A stretch of 52,026 nucleotides of DNA, taken from JAPXRI01 sp033813635 (GTDB lineage Bacteria > Bacillota > Clostridia > Oscillospirales > QAMX01). The stretch covers positions 1 to 52,026 of the forward strand of contig JAPXRI010000015.1 in NCBI GenBank assembly GCA_033813635.1. Reading direction: 5' to 3'. A program made the translations under genes and the position numbers. The notes beneath the pieces were generated by a model, which ran no database searches, was not told the DNA's origin, and was given only the letters and a program-made list of their open reading frames with translations. Below are positions 8,117 through 16,990 of the stretch, one piece after another (the stretch's first letter is position 1; each line of letters starts with the position of its first letter).

Positions 8117-8944
8117 ATGCTTAACCTTGACCGAAACAGGATTTCCCGCGTCGTCGTGAAGGTGGGATCCTCCACGCTGACTCACTCCACGGGGAAGTTC
8201 AATCTTAAGAAAATAAACGCCCTTGTCACCGCTCTCGCGGACCTTAAAAACTCCGGCCGGGACGTTATTCTGGTGACCTCCGGCGCCGTCGCCGCGGGCA
8301 TGGCGAAGCTCGGCATGTCCGAACGGCCCCACGAGGTCCGGGCAAAGCAGGCCGTCGCCGCCGTCGGGCAGTGCTCGCTTTTGCACATTTATGACAAGAT
8401 GTTCAGCGAATACGGTCATATCGTCGGACAGGTGCTGATGACGAAGGATGTGTTGGAGCACGAGTCCAGCCGGACGAACGCGAAAAACACTTTCGAAACG
8501 CTGCTTGAGCTGGGCGTGATCCCCGTCGTCAACGAGAACGACACCATCTCGACCTATGAGATAGAGAGACTTGCGGGCTTCGGGGACAACGACCGGCTCT
8601 CGGCCTATGTCGCCGTGCTCTGCGGCGCCGACCTTCTGATTATCCTTTCGGACATCGACGGGCTTTTTGACTGCGACCCGAGGGAAAACGACGAGGCAAA
8701 GCTGATTCCTGTGGTCAGAAAAATCGACGACAAAATCCGCGCGCTCGCCGGCGGGGCCGGAAGGATGGGGACCGGGGGCATGGCGGCGAAGCTGACCGCG
8801 GCTGAGATCACGATGGCCGCGGGCATCGACATGGTCATCACTAACGGCGCGTCGCCCGAGAGCGTGCTCGACATATGCGAGGGCAGGCTCAGGGGGACGC
8901 TGTTCGCGGCGACGAGAGGAAAGGACGGTGCCGCAAATGATTGA
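8117..8944 (+). CDS. proB: Glutamate 5-kinase
   Basis: Catalyses the first step of proline synthesis, phosphorylation of L-glutamate to gamma-glutamyl phosphate. The 275-residue protein is one amino-acid-kinase domain. Visible motifs are VVKVGSSTLT near the N-terminus (ATP loop), VTSGAVAAGM, VVNENDTI (glutamate site), FGDNDRLSA and the Lys-containing GTGGMAAKLTAA. It lacks the C-terminal PUA domain of the longer E. coli type, which occurs in several Firmicutes. Its stop overlaps the start of proA, so the two are translationally coupled. Confidence 0.95.
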   Translation: MLNLDRNRISRVVVKVGSSTLTHSTGKFNLKKINALVTALADLKNSGRDVILVTSGAVAAGMAKLGMSERPHEVRAKQAVAAVGQCSLLHIYDKMFSEYGHIVGQVLMTKDVLEHESSRTNAKNTFETLLELGVIPVVNENDTISTYEIERLAGFGDNDRLSAYVAVLCGADLLIILSDIDGLFDCDPRENDEAKLIPVVRKIDDKIRALAGGAGRMGTGGMAAKLTAAEITMAAGIDMVITNGASPESVLDICEGRLRGTLFAATRGKDGAAND

Positions 8945-10178
8945 GGAAATCGGGGCGAGAGCCAAATCGGCGGCAAAGGCGCTCGCGCTCGCGGGTGAAA
9001 ATGAAAAAAACAGGGCGCTTCGAGGTATTGCCGAGGCGCTTGTTGCGAAAACCGACGAGATTATCGCGGCAAACACGGAGGATGTACTCTCCGCGGAGGA
9101 AAACGGGATAAAGCCCGTGATGGTGGACCGGCTGAGGCTGACGCCGGAGCGGATCGAAAAGATCGCCGCAGGCGTCGAGGAGCTCTGCGCGCTCCCGGAC
9201 CCGGTCGGGCAGATAATATCCGGCACAAAGCGCCCCAACGGGCTGGTTATTGAAAAAAGGCGCGTCCCCCTCGGCGTGGTGGGGATAATCTACGAGGCGC
9301 GTCCGAACGTGACCGCCGACGCGGCGGCGCTCTGCCTGAAATCCGGAAACGCCTGCATCCTGCGCGGCGGGAGAGAGGCGCTGAAATCAAACCTGACGAT
9401 CTGCGGGATCATGCGTGCGGCTGTTGCGCGCGCGGGTCTGCCGGAGGACGCGATCAACCTGTTGAACGATACGACGCGGGCCGGGGCGGAGGAAATGATG
9501 CGGGCCCGGGGCGTTCTCGACGTGCTGATCCCCCGGGGAGGGGCCGGCCTGATCCGCTCGGTTGTAGAAAACTCATCCGTGCCGGTGATTGAGACCGGGG
9601 TCGGCAACTGCCATGTATATGTGGAAAAGAGCGCGGAGCCCGACATGGCCGTAAAAATCGTGTACAACGCGAAGACTTCCAGACCGTCGGTCTGCAACGC
9701 GGCCGAAAGCCTTCTGATAGACGAGGCCGCGGCGCCGTCGCTGCTGCCAAAGATCGCCGCGGAGCTTGCGAAGAAAAACGTAGAGATACGGGGCTGCGAA
9801 AAGACGCGCGCCATCCTCGGCGAGGCCGTAAAGCCGGTGACGGAGGAGGATTACGCGGCCGAGTTTTTGGATTATATATTGTCGGTCAGGGTTGTAAAGG
9901 ACATCGGCGAGGCGATTTCGCATATCGCGAAATACGGTTCGGGGCACAGCGAGGCGATCGTGACCCGCGATTACGCCGCCGCGGAGAGATTTTTAAACGA
10001 GGTCGACGCCGCTGCGGTCTATGTCAACGCCTCCACACGGTTTACCGACGGCAACGAATTCGGGCTCGGCGCGGAGATCGGCATTTCCACTCAGAAGCTC
10101 CACGCGAGGGGGCCGATGGGACTCGAGGTTCTCACGAGCACAAAATATGCCATTTACGGGAACGGACAGATAAGATAA
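8937..10178 (+). CDS. proA: Glutamate-5-semialdehyde dehydrogenase (gamma-glutamyl phosphate reductase)
   Basis: Performs the second step of proline synthesis, NADPH-dependent reduction of gamma-glutamyl phosphate to glutamate-5-semialdehyde. The 413-residue aldehyde-dehydrogenase-fold protein shows the catalytic Cys in RPSVCNAAES, the EARPNVT nucleotide segment, IPRGGAGLI and the C-terminal NASTRFTDGNEFGLGAEIGIST signature. ATG 8937 overlaps the proB TGA; a GTG three codons earlier (8928) is also possible because AGAGGAAAGG precedes it. Together proB and proA carry glutamate to the point that cyclises spontaneously; proC is not in this window. Confidence 0.95.
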   Translation: MIEEIGARAKSAAKALALAGENEKNRALRGIAEALVAKTDEIIAANTEDVLSAEENGIKPVMVDRLRLTPERIEKIAAGVEELCALPDPVGQIISGTKRPNGLVIEKRRVPLGVVGIIYEARPNVTADAAALCLKSGNACILRGGREALKSNLTICGIMRAAVARAGLPEDAINLLNDTTRAGAEEMMRARGVLDVLIPRGGAGLIRSVVENSSVPVIETGVGNCHVYVEKSAEPDMAVKIVYNAKTSRPSVCNAAESLLIDEAAAPSLLPKIAAELAKKNVEIRGCEKTRAILGEAVKPVTEEDYAAEFLDYILSVRVVKDIGEAISHIAKYGSGHSEAIVTRDYAAAERFLNEVDAAAVYVNASTRFTDGNEFGLGAEIGISTQKLHARGPMGLEVLTSTKYAIYGNGQIR

Positions 10179-10196
10179 ATAAAGCGGGGATAAAAG

Positions 10197-11675
10197 GTGA
10201 CCGGTTTTGACAATGAAAAATATGTAAGGCTGCAGACTCGGAATATCATGGAGAGGATATCCGCGCTGGGCGACAAGCTCTATCTCGAATTCGGGGGGAA
10301 GCTGTTCGACGATCTCCACGCGGCGCGCGTGCTCCCGGGTTATGACCCGAACTGTAAGATAAAGCTGATTCTCGCGATGAAAGACATCACCGAGATAATC
10401 ATGTGCGTGAGCGCGGCGGCGATTGAGAAAAATAAAATGAGGGCGGATTTCGGCATAACCTACGATGCCGATACGATGCGGCTCATATGGAAGCTCAAGC
10501 AGCTGGACATAAAGGTCAATTCAATCGTAATAACGCAGTACAGGGAGCAGCCTGCGGCGGATATTTTCAAAAGAAAGCTTGAAAACATGGGATATACCGT
10601 ATACCTCCACAGGCCGACCAAGGGCTACCCCACCGAGGTCGATACAATTATAAGCAGCAAGGGGTACGGCGCGAACCTGTATATTGAAACCACAAGGCCC
10701 CTTGTTCTGGTCTGCGCTCCGGGCCCGGGGAGCGGCAAGCTGGCGACGGCGCTGTCCCAGCTTTACTATGAGAGCCTCCAGGGCAAAAAAACCGGTTACG
10801 CTAAATTCGAGACCTTTCCGATATGGAATCTCCCGCTGAAGCACCCGATTAATCTCGCCTATGAGGCCGCGACCGCCGACTTAAAGGACGTAAACATGAT
10901 AGACCCCTACCACCTTGAGGCCTACGGGAAGACGACGGTCAATTACAACAGGGATATCGAGGTATTTCCGATAGTAAAGGCGATACTTGAAAAAATTACC
11001 GGAAAAAGCATGTATAAATCGCCCACGGATATGGGCGTCAACATGGCCGGCTTTGCGATATCGGACGACGAGGTATGCCGCGAGGCGGCGAAACAGGAGA
11101 TTATCAGGAGGTTTTTCAAAGCCGGCTGCGATTACAAGCAGGGTCTCACGGAGTCGGATATCCCCGACCGGATAGAAGTGATAATGAACCAGATCGGGCT
11201 CGAACCGGAGAACAGAGCGGTGGTGGTCCCCGCAAGGGAATATGCTGAGAAATGCAAAGCTCCGGTGATGGCGATAGCCCTTCCCGACGGAAAAATCATA
11301 ACGGGCAAGCAGTCCGAACTGATGACGGCGACCTGCGCGGCGATTCTGAACGCGGTCAAAACTCTTGCCTCGGTGGACGACGATATCAAGCTGCTGTCTC
11401 CAGACGTGCTGACGCCCATTATGGGGATGAAAAGGGATATACTGAAATCCAGACTGCAAAGATTATGCGCCGAGGAGATGCTTATCGCAATGAGCATCTG
11501 CGCAAAATCGGACCCATGCGTCGAGCGGGCATACCGTATGCTGCCCGCGCTTGCCGGCTGCCAGGCGCATTCGACGGTAATGCTTCGGTCCGGCGACGAG
11601 TGCGTGCTCAGAAAGATGGGCATCAACCTCACCTGCGACCCCGAATATACGGATAATGAGCTATACGCTCAATAA
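10197..11675 (+). CDS. DUF1846 (UPF0371) family protein
   Basis: A 492-residue conserved protein recognised as DUF1846, a family widespread in Firmicutes whose biochemical role is not settled to my knowledge. Conserved features include the opening GFDNEKYVRLQTRNI, GKLYLEFGGKLFDDLHAARVLPGY, a nucleotide-binding-like VCAPGPGSGKLATALSQLY stretch near residue 180 and YKSPTDMGVNMAG. The GTG at 10197 follows GGGG 8-12 bases upstream. The APGPGSGK segment resembles a P-loop, so nucleotide binding can be inferred. It sits between proline biosynthesis and sugar genes; context gives no clear function. Confidence 0.85.
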   Translation: MTGFDNEKYVRLQTRNIMERISALGDKLYLEFGGKLFDDLHAARVLPGYDPNCKIKLILAMKDITEIIMCVSAAAIEKNKMRADFGITYDADTMRLIWKLKQLDIKVNSIVITQYREQPAADIFKRKLENMGYTVYLHRPTKGYPTEVDTIISSKGYGANLYIETTRPLVLVCAPGPGSGKLATALSQLYYESLQGKKTGYAKFETFPIWNLPLKHPINLAYEAATADLKDVNMIDPYHLEAYGKTTVNYNRDIEVFPIVKAILEKITGKSMYKSPTDMGVNMAGFAISDDEVCREAAKQEIIRRFFKAGCDYKQGLTESDIPDRIEVIMNQIGLEPENRAVVVPAREYAEKCKAPVMAIALPDGKIITGKQSELMTATCAAILNAVKTLASVDDDIKLLSPDVLTPIMGMKRDILKSRLQRLCAEEMLIAMSICAKSDPCVERAYRMLPALAGCQAHSTVMLRSGDECVLRKMGINLTCDPEYTDNELYAQ

Positions 11676-11701
11676 ATACAGTTTAAAAGAGGAAGAATAC
11701 T

Positions 11702-12625
11702 ATGAAAACCATTCAAAAAGGCGCCTATCCCGCGATGCTCACTCCGTTTACACCCGAGGGAGAAATCGACTACCCGGCGGTCGGCAGACTTCTCAGGTGG
11801 TATGAAAGGCTTAACTGTCCGGGCGTATTCGCGCTCTGCGCGTCAAGCGAGATAAACACGCTCTCGCTTGAGGAAAAGGTCTCGCTGGCCAAATATATCG
11901 TAGCCAATAAGGGAAAGCTGACGATTATAGCCTCCGGCCACACAAGCGACAGCATTGAAGACCAGATAAACGAGCTGAACGCGGTCGTCGCGACCGGCGT
12001 CGACTGTCTCTGTCTGATCGTCGGCAGGCTCAATCAGCACGGCGAAACAGAGGACCAGTTCATCGAAAACATCAAGACGATAATAGACGGGCTGGAAAAC
12101 AAGGAGATTCCGCTCGGCTTTTACGAGAGACCGGAAAAATTCAACAGGATGCTCTCGGAAAAAATCCTGAAATTCTGCGCCTCCACAGGGCGGTTCGCGT
12201 TCATGAAGGAGACCTCCTGCACGATCGAAGGCATCACGGCGAAAATCAACGCCGTAAAGGGCTCTGATTTCGGCATTTACAACGCGAACTCGACGCTGCT
12301 GCTCGAATCGCTGAAAGCGGGCGCGGCCGGATTCTGCGGGATTATGGGAAACTTCCACCCGGATCTGTACCAGTGGCTCTGCGAAAACTACGATAAGCAC
12401 CCGGCCGAAGCGGAAAGGGTTTCGGACTACCTCGGAGTGCTTTCGCAGATTGCGAACCAGTACCCCGGAATCGCCAAATACCATATCAACCGCTACGGCA
12501 CCGAGATGAGCACATACTGCCGCAAAGAGCAAAAGGAGCCGTTTAAGGAAGAAAACACCTACAGGATCGACCAGGCGGAGAGGATCGTCAACGAGCTCCG
12601 CGCGTGGCTCAAGACGGTAAAATAA
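11702..12625 (+). CDS. DapA-family (class I) aldolase, substrate unknown
   Basis: A 307-residue TIM-barrel protein of the dihydrodipicolinate synthase / N-acetylneuraminate lyase superfamily. The Schiff-base lysine is Lys169 in FMKETS and the catalytic tyrosine is Tyr141 in GFYERP. The substrate-defining GTTGE loop of true DapA is replaced by CASSEINTLS, arguing against DapA and toward a sugar-acid or sialic-acid-like lyase. AAGAGGAAG at 11689-11697 precedes the ATG. The GH4 glycosidase follows 23 bases later, which supports a role in sugar-acid catabolism. Actual substrate cannot be read from sequence. Confidence 0.8.
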   Translation: MKTIQKGAYPAMLTPFTPEGEIDYPAVGRLLRWYERLNCPGVFALCASSEINTLSLEEKVSLAKYIVANKGKLTIIASGHTSDSIEDQINELNAVVATGVDCLCLIVGRLNQHGETEDQFIENIKTIIDGLENKEIPLGFYERPEKFNRMLSEKILKFCASTGRFAFMKETSCTIEGITAKINAVKGSDFGIYNANSTLLLESLKAGAAGFCGIMGNFHPDLYQWLCENYDKHPAEAERVSDYLGVLSQIANQYPGIAKYHINRYGTEMSTYCRKEQKEPFKEENTYRIDQAERIVNELRAWLKTVK

Positions 12626-12648
12626 ATAAAAGAATAAAAGGAGAGTAT

Positions 12649-13962
12649 ATGAAAGTTACTTTTATGGGTGCGGGCAGCACCGTATTCTCAAAGAATGTTC
12701 TCGGAGACATCATGTGCACGCCGGATATCCGCAATTGTGATATCGCGCTCTACGATATCGATAAGGACAGGCTTGAAGAGAGTTACCTGATGCTCTCCAA
12801 CATCAATAAAAACGTCAACGAGAACAGAGCGAGCATTAAAAAGTACCTGGGCGTATCCGAGCGGCGCGAAGCGCTCGCCGGCGCGGACTGCGTCGTAAAC
12901 GCGATCCAGGTGGGCGGGTACGACCCCTGCACGATTACGGATTTTGAGATTCCGAAAAAATACGGCCTTCGCCAGACAATAGCCGACACCCTCGGTATCG
13001 GCGGCATCATGCGCGCGCTGCGCACGTTCCCCGTGCTGGACGGATTCCTTGCGGATATGGAGGCGGTGTGCCCGAATACGCTGTTCATCAACTACACAAA
13101 CCCGCTGGCTATGCTCACCGGCTATGTGCAGCGCACCTCGCCGATAAAGTCCGTCGGGCTCTGCCACAGTGTACAGGGCTGCGCAAGTGGGCTTCTGACC
13201 GAGCTGGGAATTGATTACAACGACAGGTACCAGTGGAAGATCGCCGGGATAAACCACCAGTCATGGCTTCTGGAGATCCGTGACGACAAAGGAAACGACC
13301 TCTATCCGGAGATTAAGCGCCGCTCCCTCGAGATGGGCACGTCGGACGGACCGGACAGGGTCCGCCGCGAGCTGATGCACCGGCTCGGCTATTATGTCAC
13401 AGAGTCGAGCGAGCACAGCGCGGAGTACACTCCGTGGTTTATCAAGAGCAAATACCCCGAGCTGATTGACCGCTACGACATCCCGCTCGACGAGTACCCG
13501 CGCCGCTGCATCCACCAGATTGAGGACTGGAAGAGCAGGCGCGACAGCCTTGTGCACAACGCGCAGCTGACGCATAAGCGCTCCCACGAGTACGCGAGCA
13601 TGATTATGGAGGCCATGGTGACGAACAAGCCGATCAAGATCGGCGGGAACGTTTTAAACCACGGCAGCATTACAAACCTGCCGGATAACGCCTGCGTGGA
13701 GGTCCCCTGCCTGATCGACGCCTCCGGCGTGCAGCCGACGTATGTCGGCGCGCTGCCCGTTCAGTGCGCGGCGGTGAACATGACGAACATCAATGTCCAG
13801 CTGCTGACGATAGAGGCCGGGATCACCCGCAAAAAGGAGTACATTTATCAGGCGGCGATGCTCGACCCGCATACGGCGTCGGAGCTCTCTATAGACGATA
13901 TCTGCGCCCTTGTGGACGATCTGATAGCTGCCCACGGCGACTGGCTGCCGAAGTTCGAATAA
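12649..13962 (+). CDS. GH4 family NAD+/metal-dependent glycosidase (alpha-galactosidase-like)
   Basis: GH4 enzymes hydrolyse glycosides by an oxidation-elimination cycle that needs NAD+ and Mn2+. This 437-residue protein begins with a Rossmann motif (TFMGAGSTVF). It has NYTNP (Asn151-Pro152), GLCHSVQG with the metal ligand Cys172 and His173, and INHQSW with His203. The CHSVQ form is typical of the alpha-galactosidase/MelA and alpha-galacturonidase branch rather than the 6-phospho-beta-glucosidase branch. AAAGGAGAG upstream fixes ATG 12649. It is the last gene of the run and is followed by a hairpin terminator at 13973. Confidence 0.88.
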   Translation: MKVTFMGAGSTVFSKNVLGDIMCTPDIRNCDIALYDIDKDRLEESYLMLSNINKNVNENRASIKKYLGVSERREALAGADCVVNAIQVGGYDPCTITDFEIPKKYGLRQTIADTLGIGGIMRALRTFPVLDGFLADMEAVCPNTLFINYTNPLAMLTGYVQRTSPIKSVGLCHSVQGCASGLLTELGIDYNDRYQWKIAGINHQSWLLEIRDDKGNDLYPEIKRRSLEMGTSDGPDRVRRELMHRLGYYVTESSEHSAEYTPWFIKSKYPELIDRYDIPLDEYPRRCIHQIEDWKSRRDSLVHNAQLTHKRSHEYASMIMEAMVTNKPIKIGGNVLNHGSITNLPDNACVEVPCLIDASGVQPTYVGALPVQCAAVNMTNINVQLLTIEAGITRKKEYIYQAAMLDPHTASELSIDDICALVDDLIAAHGDWLPKFE

Positions 13963-13972
13963 CGGTTGTCTG

Positions 13973-14009
13973 CCGGGAGCCTCCGGAGGGGGGCTCCCGG
14001 TTTTGCTTT
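13973..14009 (+). terminator. Terminator after the GH4 gene
   Basis: Arms CCGGGAGCC (13973-13981) and GGCTCCCGG (13992-14000) pair perfectly around a 10-base loop, followed by TTTTGCTTT. This ends the 6252-13962 gene run. Confidence 0.8.
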
Positions 14010-14055
14010 AGACCTGCAATCAAATGCCGCCGCTTTGCGCGGCGGGGAGAGCGAC

Positions 14056-14700
14056 ATGAAAAAAATCTACTGGATAGTTCCGGCCGCGGTATTCGTTGCC
14101 TCGCTCGCGATGGTCGTCATCCTGAACAGACGGGATATCAAGCCGGAGGATATGGTCTATAAAAAAGAGGCGGCGGAACTTGTCTCCGTAACCGAGACCC
14201 GGGCGGTGTCGATGCTTGAAAACAACCTCGACGCCTTCAGCCTCTGCGCGGCCGACGCCGCCGCCGATGCGCCGGACGGGGTCTCTTCCGTTGAACGGGA
14301 CGAGGGTCTGGTAAAATTTATTCTTGACGAGCAGTTTGGTTCCTTTACGCAGTATCTCGCGTACGGCGGCGCGGGCGAGGGCTACGACACAAAAGCCGGC
14401 GAGGGCTATAATGTCGCCGCCTACCGGAGGGAGCTTGCCGACGGCTGGACCTACTGCGTCGACTTCATCAAGCCGCTTACCTTTACTGATTACTACGAAA
14501 AGGACATCGCCGAGGCGCTGGGGAGCGAAAAGGCGGAGAGCTACGAGTTTATTCTGATGTCAAAGGAAAACTGTCCGTCCCCGGCGGAAAAATCCCGGAG
14601 CGCCTATGTGGTCAGGGCAAGGGTTATGCTGGAAAGCGGGGAGATAAAAACCTGCTTTGTTGACCCGAAGACAAAACTCTTTATCGGCTTTGAGGAGTAG
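14056..14700 (+). CDS. Hypothetical membrane-anchored protein
   Basis: I do not recognise this 214-residue protein. A hydrophobic segment at residues 5-21 after MKKIYW predicts a single N-terminal membrane anchor or uncleaved signal. No lipobox cysteine is visible. The rest is soluble, acidic and tyrosine-rich, likely exposed outside the membrane. GGGGAGAG sits 6-8 bases before ATG 14056. It lies between the terminator at 13973 and the GH42-like gene, 16 bases before the latter, so the two are probably co-transcribed. Confidence 0.65.
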   Translation: MKKIYWIVPAAVFVASLAMVVILNRRDIKPEDMVYKKEAAELVSVTETRAVSMLENNLDAFSLCAADAAADAPDGVSSVERDEGLVKFILDEQFGSFTQYLAYGGAGEGYDTKAGEGYNVAAYRRELADGWTYCVDFIKPLTFTDYYEKDIAEALGSEKAESYEFILMSKENCPSPAEKSRSAYVVRARVMLESGEIKTCFVDPKTKLFIGFEE

Positions 14701-14716
14701 AACGGAGGACTAAAAA

Positions 14717-16597
14717 ATGGGGAGAAAAACGGAAGTTCCCGTTGTCACCGCGCCCTGGGGAGATCCCGACTGCGTTGACAAGATGCGGCAGATGAAGGAC
14801 GCCGGTGTGACGTCGATTCAAATTTACACCTTCTGGCGGGAGTTCGAACCGGAGAAGGGAAGATTCGACTGGAGCGGCTACGACGAGAAGGTAAATCTGA
14901 TTAAAGAGGCCGGGCTGAAATATGTCCCGTTTGTCCTGATGGGGCCAAAGTACGCCGCGCCGGACTGGTGGCTCGAGGATAAAAACCATGTGGGGCTCAA
15001 ATGCCTCGAGCACGGCCGCGAGTCGCCGATCGACTCGATATGGAACCCTAAGTTTTTTGAGGAGATCGACCGCGTTTTAAAGGCGTTCGCGGAACACTAC
15101 ATGCCGATGGACGTTCTCGAAAGCGTCCAGCCCGGCATCTGCGGGGACTACGGCGAGGCGATCATGCCGGTCACAGGCAACTGGCCGGGAGACTACCACT
15201 CCCACCGCGGTTTCTGGGCTGGCGACGCGCTCGCGGCGGAGGATTTCCGCCGATGGCTCAGGAAAAAATACGGGACGTTTGAAAATCTGAAAAACGCCTG
15301 GTTTAAACGCTTCGGGACAGATCTTACCACGTTTGACGAAATCACGCCCTTTGCCCGGAAGGATATGCCTTCCCGGACGGCGTTTTTCGATCTTGTGGGC
15401 TGGTATCGCGCCTCGATGACGGCGTACGCCGATTTTTGGATGAGGACCTGCAGAAAGTATTTCGGCGACCTTCCGGTCTATCTGTGCACGGGCGGACAGG
15501 AGGAGCCGGAGCACGCGTCGCTTTTCTCCGACCAGGCGAAAACGGCCGCGAAATACGGCGGCGGCATCCGCCTGACCAACGAGTGCAACAAATATTTTGA
15601 AAACTTCTATCTGACGGCCTATACCTGGAGCGCCTGCAAATTTTACGGCGCGTATCTAGGGCTGGAACCCGTGGGGCCGATGACGCCAGAAGGTGTGGGC
15701 GCCCGCATGTTCGGCTCGGCCTATTACAAAAACAGGCAGATCTTCCATTACGCCGGGAATCTCTTCGACTTTGGAAGAGCCGAGATCAAAACCGCCGCTT
15801 CGGAAAAGCTGACGGAGTACCTGCCGCTCATCGAGGAGGGTGCATTTTCATGCGAAACGGCGTTTTTCTGGCCGGGGTACCTCTGTGCCTGGGAAAACGG
15901 AGTCATGCCGAACGGTGTCCGCGCGATGCTCACCTATCTGCGCGGAAGGACCGATATCATGCCGGTCAACGAGCAAATGATCGCCGACGGCGCGCTTGAC
16001 CGCTTTAAGCTGCTGTTTATACCCTCTGGGGGCTTCACAAAGCGCGAAACTCTTGCGGCGATCGCACGCTGGGTCGAAAACGGCGGAAAGCTTTTCTCCG
16101 TCGGCGAGCTGAAGGACCTGGAGCTTGAGCCGGTACCCGAGTACAACGCGCTTTTCGGCATCCTGCCGACGACCGACACCGGGACCGGGCACTGCATGGT
16201 GTTCACCGAAGAAACGGAATTCACAGAGTTTTCAAAGGTCGGCAAGTACCACGGCGGCACGATAAAATTCGGGCTTTCAAAGGATGTCAGGGTGCTTTCA
16301 GGCACCCGCGACAGTCCGGGGTACGGCAACACGACGATTAAAACCGGGGCCAACGCTTTTCTGCGGGAAAACGCGAACGGCGGAGCGGCAATCATGTACC
16401 TCGGCCCGACGGAGTTTGCCCGCGACCCGCAGGCGCTTTTCAACGACGGCGGCGCTTTTCCGGCGATTCTCTCCGATATCCTCGCGCTTTACACGGATTC
16501 CCGGGAGATGGAGACAAAAGAGGGAGAAATCGTCAGGGGGAATATCGGCGGAAAGCTGTACGCGCTGTACCCGGACGGCTCAATCAGGGAGGTATAG
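14717..16597 (+). CDS. GH42-like TIM-barrel glycoside hydrolase
   Basis: A 626-residue protein whose first 380 residues look like the (beta/alpha)8 barrel of GH42 (or the related GH14) enzymes: TFWREFEPEKGRFDWSGYDE is the usual entry motif, followed by GDYGEAI and RLTNECNKYF, which could carry the two catalytic glutamates. A second part, about 400-540, resembles the glutamine-amidotransferase-like trimerisation domain of GH42 (FIPSGGFTKRETLAAIARWVENGGKLFSVGE). No signal peptide is seen, so it should act inside the cell on imported oligosaccharides. CGGAGGAC precedes the ATG. Family assignment is moderate and the substrate unknown. Confidence 0.65.
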   Translation: MGRKTEVPVVTAPWGDPDCVDKMRQMKDAGVTSIQIYTFWREFEPEKGRFDWSGYDEKVNLIKEAGLKYVPFVLMGPKYAAPDWWLEDKNHVGLKCLEHGRESPIDSIWNPKFFEEIDRVLKAFAEHYMPMDVLESVQPGICGDYGEAIMPVTGNWPGDYHSHRGFWAGDALAAEDFRRWLRKKYGTFENLKNAWFKRFGTDLTTFDEITPFARKDMPSRTAFFDLVGWYRASMTAYADFWMRTCRKYFGDLPVYLCTGGQEEPEHASLFSDQAKTAAKYGGGIRLTNECNKYFENFYLTAYTWSACKFYGAYLGLEPVGPMTPEGVGARMFGSAYYKNRQIFHYAGNLFDFGRAEIKTAASEKLTEYLPLIEEGAFSCETAFFWPGYLCAWENGVMPNGVRAMLTYLRGRTDIMPVNEQMIADGALDRFKLLFIPSGGFTKRETLAAIARWVENGGKLFSVGELKDLELEPVPEYNALFGILPTTDTGTGHCMVFTEETEFTEFSKVGKYHGGTIKFGLSKDVRVLSGTRDSPGYGNTTIKTGANAFLRENANGGAAIMYLGPTEFARDPQALFNDGGAFPAILSDILALYTDSREMETKEGEIVRGNIGGKLYALYPDGSIREV

Positions 16598-16634
16598 ATT
16601 GCTTTAGGCTGTACGTTTGCGTAAAAGCGATGCC

Positions 16635-16672
16635 CGCGGTTTTACGTTTATAGAGCGTAACCGCGAGCTTTT
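16635..16672 (+). terminator. Weak hairpin after the GH42-like gene
   Basis: CGCGGTTTTACG and CGTAACCGCG (16635-16665) form a stem with a two-base bulge, followed by AGCTTTT. It is a poor but plausible terminator. The rest of 16598-16742 holds no gene I can support. Confidence 0.4.
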
Positions 16673-16742
16673 AAAACGTTATACCCCGGCGTTAAAGGGT
16701 TCTGCCGGGCAATGCATATTTTTACAACCCGCAAAATAAATC

Positions 16743-16771
16743 TTGACAAAGATGCGGAAATGTTATATCAT
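16743..16771 (+). promoter_or_regulatory. Promoter of the tRNA-Pro gene
   Basis: TTGACA (16743-16748), 17 bases, then TATCAT (16766-16771), ending 33 bases before the tRNA. This is a strong, stable-RNA-type promoter. Confidence 0.75.
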
Positions 16772-16804
16772 ATTTAGGCGCGGTGTTTCATTGCCGCTTT
16801 ATAT

Positions 16805-16881
16805 CGGGGTGTGGCTCAGCTTGGTAGAGTGCTTGGTTCGGGACCAAGAGGCCGCGGGTTCAAGTCCCGCCACTCCGACCA
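16805..16881 (+). tRNA. tRNA-Pro (anticodon CGG)
   Basis: The 77-base sequence folds as a cloverleaf. Acceptor arms CGGGGTG and CACTCCG pair with one G-T wobble, and the 3' ACCA is encoded. The anticodon stem CTTGG/CCAAG encloses TTCGGGA, giving anticodon CGG with G37. The T arm GCGGG-TTCAAGT-CCCGC is perfect. The C1-G72 pair is typical of bacterial tRNA-Pro. It is preceded by its own promoter and followed by a terminator, so it is a single-gene unit. Confidence 0.95.
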
Positions 16882-16883
16882 AA

Positions 16884-16938
16884 ACCGGACACCGGTCTTG
16901 ATACATTAGGTATCGTGACTGGTGTCCGGTACTTTTTT
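16884..16938 (+). terminator. Terminator of the tRNA gene
   Basis: A 14-bp stem (16884-16897 with 16917-16930, one G-T wobble) is followed by ACTTTTTT. Confidence 0.8.
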
Positions 16939-16990
16939 ACAAGAGTCACGGCTGTTTATAACCCTCCTTGCGGATCGGAGGACATTTTTC

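Noticed and set aside
11702..12625. True dapA (lysine pathway) linked to the DapF fusion
   Set aside because: The diagnostic GTTGE loop is replaced by CASSE, and the neighbours are sugar genes about 18 kb away from the fusion.
16805..16881. tRNA as an integration site
   Set aside because: No integrase and no direct repeat of the tRNA 3' end was seen downstream.
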